A stretch of 6,411 nucleotides of DNA from an uncultured Parvimonas sp. (GTDB lineage: Bacteria; Bacillota; Clostridia; Tissierellales; Peptoniphilaceae). The translations under genes and the position numbers were made by a program. Below are positions 5,084 through 6,411 of the stretch, one piece after another. The stretch is taken from positions 1-6,411 of the forward strand of contig CABRGI010000044.1 of assembly GCA_902470455.1 (NCBI GenBank), given 5' to 3'. The notes below the pieces were generated by a model, which saw only the letters and a program-made list of their open reading frames with translations, made no database searches and had not been told where the DNA came from. The first letter of the stretch is position 1. Every line of letters starts with the position of its first letter.

Positions 5084-5878
5084 ATGAAAATTTTTGATGC
5101 TTTTAAAAAGAAAAGAGAAATGCGTATAATTTCAATATTTAATCAAAAGGGTGGGGTTGGAAAAACAACAACTGTAGTAAATCTGGCATCAGCTTTGGGA
5201 TTTAACAAAAAGAAAGTTTTAGTTATAGATATGGATCCTCAAGGTAATTCTACCTCCGGACTAGGTGTTGATAATCCAGAAATAACAATTTATGACGTAC
5301 TTACTCACGAAAAAGACATTAATGAGGCTATTCAAGAAACTCAATCTAAAAATGTAGATATTATACCTGCAAATTCTGATTTATGTGGTTTAGAAATAGA
5401 ATTGTTAAGCGTAGATAAAAAAGAATTCTTATTAAAGGAGGAAATCGGAAAAATACCCCAAAATTATGATTTTATTATTATTGACTGCCCTCCATCATTA
5501 GGTGTTATGAGTATTAATGCCTTAGTTGCTTCTCAAAGTGTATTAATTCCAATTCAATGTGAATACTATGCACTTGAGGGTGTTAGCCAACTTATGAATA
5601 CTGTTAATATAATAAGGAAGGGATTAAATCCGGAGCTTGAAATTGAAGGAGTATTGCTTACAATGTATGATTCAAGAAATAATTTATCCGAAGATGTAAA
5701 GACTGAAGCGGAAAATTATTTTAAGGATAAACTATTTGATACAGTTATTCCTAGAAATATCAGACTTGCAGAAGCTCCTAGTTTTGGGGAAAGTATAATA
5801 TATTATGATAAAAATTCTAAAGGAGCTATTGCATATTTATCTTTAGCTAAAGAATTGATTAAGAATAGGAGAAAATAA
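5084..5878 (+). CDS. parA: Chromosome partitioning ATPase ParA (Soj)
   Basis: ParA is the deviant Walker ATPase that binds the nucleoid as an ATP dimer and works with ParB-parS to segregate origins; in B. subtilis Soj also controls DnaA. Motifs are KGGVGKTT (22-29) with the signature Lys22 and Lys27, VIDMDPQGN (47-55) with Asp51, Walker B IIIDCPPSLG (131-140), CEYYALEGVSQL (159-170) and PRNIRLAEAPSFG (223-235). At 264 residues it is slightly longer than B. subtilis Soj (253), mainly because of a 12-residue N-terminal lead, MKIFDAFKKKRE, before the usual MRIISIFNQKGG. ATG5084 is preferred because AAGGA (5073-5077) lies six bases upstream; the internal ATG5120 has only a purine-rich AAAAGAGAA. 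The stop overlaps the parB start (TAATG). Two parS sites and an inverted repeat lie in its promoter region. Confidence 0.96.
   Translation: MKIFDAFKKKREMRIISIFNQKGGVGKTTTVVNLASALGFNKKKVLVIDMDPQGNSTSGLGVDNPEITIYDVLTHEKDINEAIQETQSKNVDIIPANSDLCGLEIELLSVDKKEFLLKEEIGKIPQNYDFIIIDCPPSLGVMSINALVASQSVLIPIQCEYYALEGVSQLMNTVNIIRKGLNPELEIEGVLLTMYDSRNNLSEDVKTEAENYFKDKLFDTVIPRNIRLAEAPSFGESIIYYDKNSKGAIAYLSLAKELIKNRRK
5867..5871 (+). promoter_or_regulatory. Ribosome binding site of parB within parA
   Basis: AGGAG lies six bases before the overlapping TAATG junction at 5876-5880. Translation of parB is therefore likely coupled to parA. Confidence 0.8.
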
Positions 5879-6411
5879 TGAAGAAAAAAGGTCTAGGTAG
5901 GGGTCTAGGTTCCCTTTTAAGAGAAGAAGATTATATTACTGAAGAAAATTTATTAACCGTTGATTTAGAAAAGTTAGTAGCTAGAGAAGATCAACCCAGA
6001 AAAAATTTTGATGATGACAGTTTGGAAGAGTTAGCTAATTCAATAAAGGCTGACGGAGTTATTCAACCGATAGTAGTTAGAAAAGTAGAAGATAAATATG
6101 AAATTATTGCAGGAGAGCGTAGATTCAGAGCTTCAAAATTGGCAGGACTGGAAAAAGTACCTGTTGTAGTTAAAAATGTTAGTGATAGAAAAGCTAGAGA
6201 GCTTGCTCTAGTTGAAAATATTCAAAGAGAGGACTTAAATCCAATTGAAGAAGCGATTTCTCTTAAGACTTTGATGGAGGAATATAAACTTACACAACAA
6301 GAATTATCTGATATAATAGGAAAGAGTAGATCTTATATTGCAAATAATTTAAGACTTTTAAATCTTTCTGATTATATAAAGGAATATTTAATAAGAGGAG
6401 ATTTAAGTCCA
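5878..6411 (+). CDS. parB: Chromosome partitioning protein ParB (Spo0J), 3' end outside window
   Basis: The first 178 codons are present and open to the window edge. ParB is a CTP-dependent DNA clamp that binds parS, spreads, stimulates ParA and loads SMC. Visible parts are the N-terminal ParA-stimulating segment KKKGLGRGLGSLL (2-14), the nuclease/CTPase fold with the CTP-binding GERRFRA (79-85) and ENIQRED (113-119), and the helix-turn-helix region LTQQELSDIIGKSRSYIANNLRLL (about 138-161), which reads parS. The rest of the DNA-binding domain and the C-terminal dimerisation domain are cut off. The ATG overlaps the parA stop by one base. The two perfect parS sites upstream are its expected targets. 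ParB rather than Noc is favoured by the GERRFRA box, position after parA and matching parS; no Noc-type palindrome (ATTTCCCGGGAAAT) was seen. Confidence 0.96.
   Translation, partial: MKKKGLGRGLGSLLREEDYITEENLLTVDLEKLVAREDQPRKNFDDDSLEELANSIKADGVIQPIVVRKVEDKYEIIAGERRFRASKLAGLEKVPVVVKNVSDRKARELALVENIQREDLNPIEEAISLKTLMEEYKLTQQELSDIIGKSRSYIANNLRLLNLSDYIKEYLIRGDLSP

Noticed and set aside
1..6411. tRNA genes, CRISPR arrays, riboswitches or insertion sequences
   Set aside because: None could be supported by reading either strand.

Overview
This window looks like a piece of an ordinary low-GC Gram-positive chromosome near the replication origin. It is very AT-rich, has strong AGGAGG-type ribosome binding sites and uses the standard code. 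The gene order mnmG-rsmG-...-parA-parB is the Firmicutes origin-proximal order (gidA-gidB-noc-soj-spo0J in Bacillus subtilis). Protein style and base composition suggest an anaerobic coccus of the Tissierellia/Peptoniphilaceae type (Parvimonas-like), but that placement is an impression, not a database result.

Layout. Bases 1-335 hold no gene. They contain a GC-richer interspersed-repeat-like element, a perfect 14-bp inverted repeat directly beside it, an intrinsic terminator for whatever lies upstream, and the mnmG promoter region. mnmG (336-2222) and rsmG (2215-2928) overlap by 8 bases and form one operon closed by a terminator at 2935-2962. Both act on translation: MnmG modifies tRNA wobble uridines and RsmG methylates 16S rRNA. 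Bases 2929-3492 form a convergent, gene-poor, very AT-rich gap with one doubtful 30-codon reading frame and palindromes.

On the minus strand, 3493-4737 encodes a secreted SH3b plus NlpC/P60 cell-wall hydrolase with a hexapeptide-repeat helical spacer. It has its own promoter and terminator. It lies between rsmG and parA, where Bacillus carries noc, and no noc gene is seen here.

The 346-bp divergent region 4738-5083 is the most information-rich part. Next to the hydrolase -35 box it holds four phased TGTAAY half-sites that match the WalR (YycF) box, TGTWAH-N5-TGTWAH, twice. Beyond these are two perfect parS sites (TGTTTCACGTGAAACA), then a perfect 11-bp inverted repeat over an extended -10 box for parA, and a second, duplicated promoter-like block exactly 84 bp downstream. 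parA (5084-5878) and parB (5878 to the window edge, incomplete) overlap by one base and form the chromosome segregation operon. Its ParB should bind the two parS sites just upstream.

No new type of system is evident. The best leads are regulatory: a WalR-like array driving the hydrolase, and the placement of parS between a wall-hydrolase promoter and the parAB promoter.
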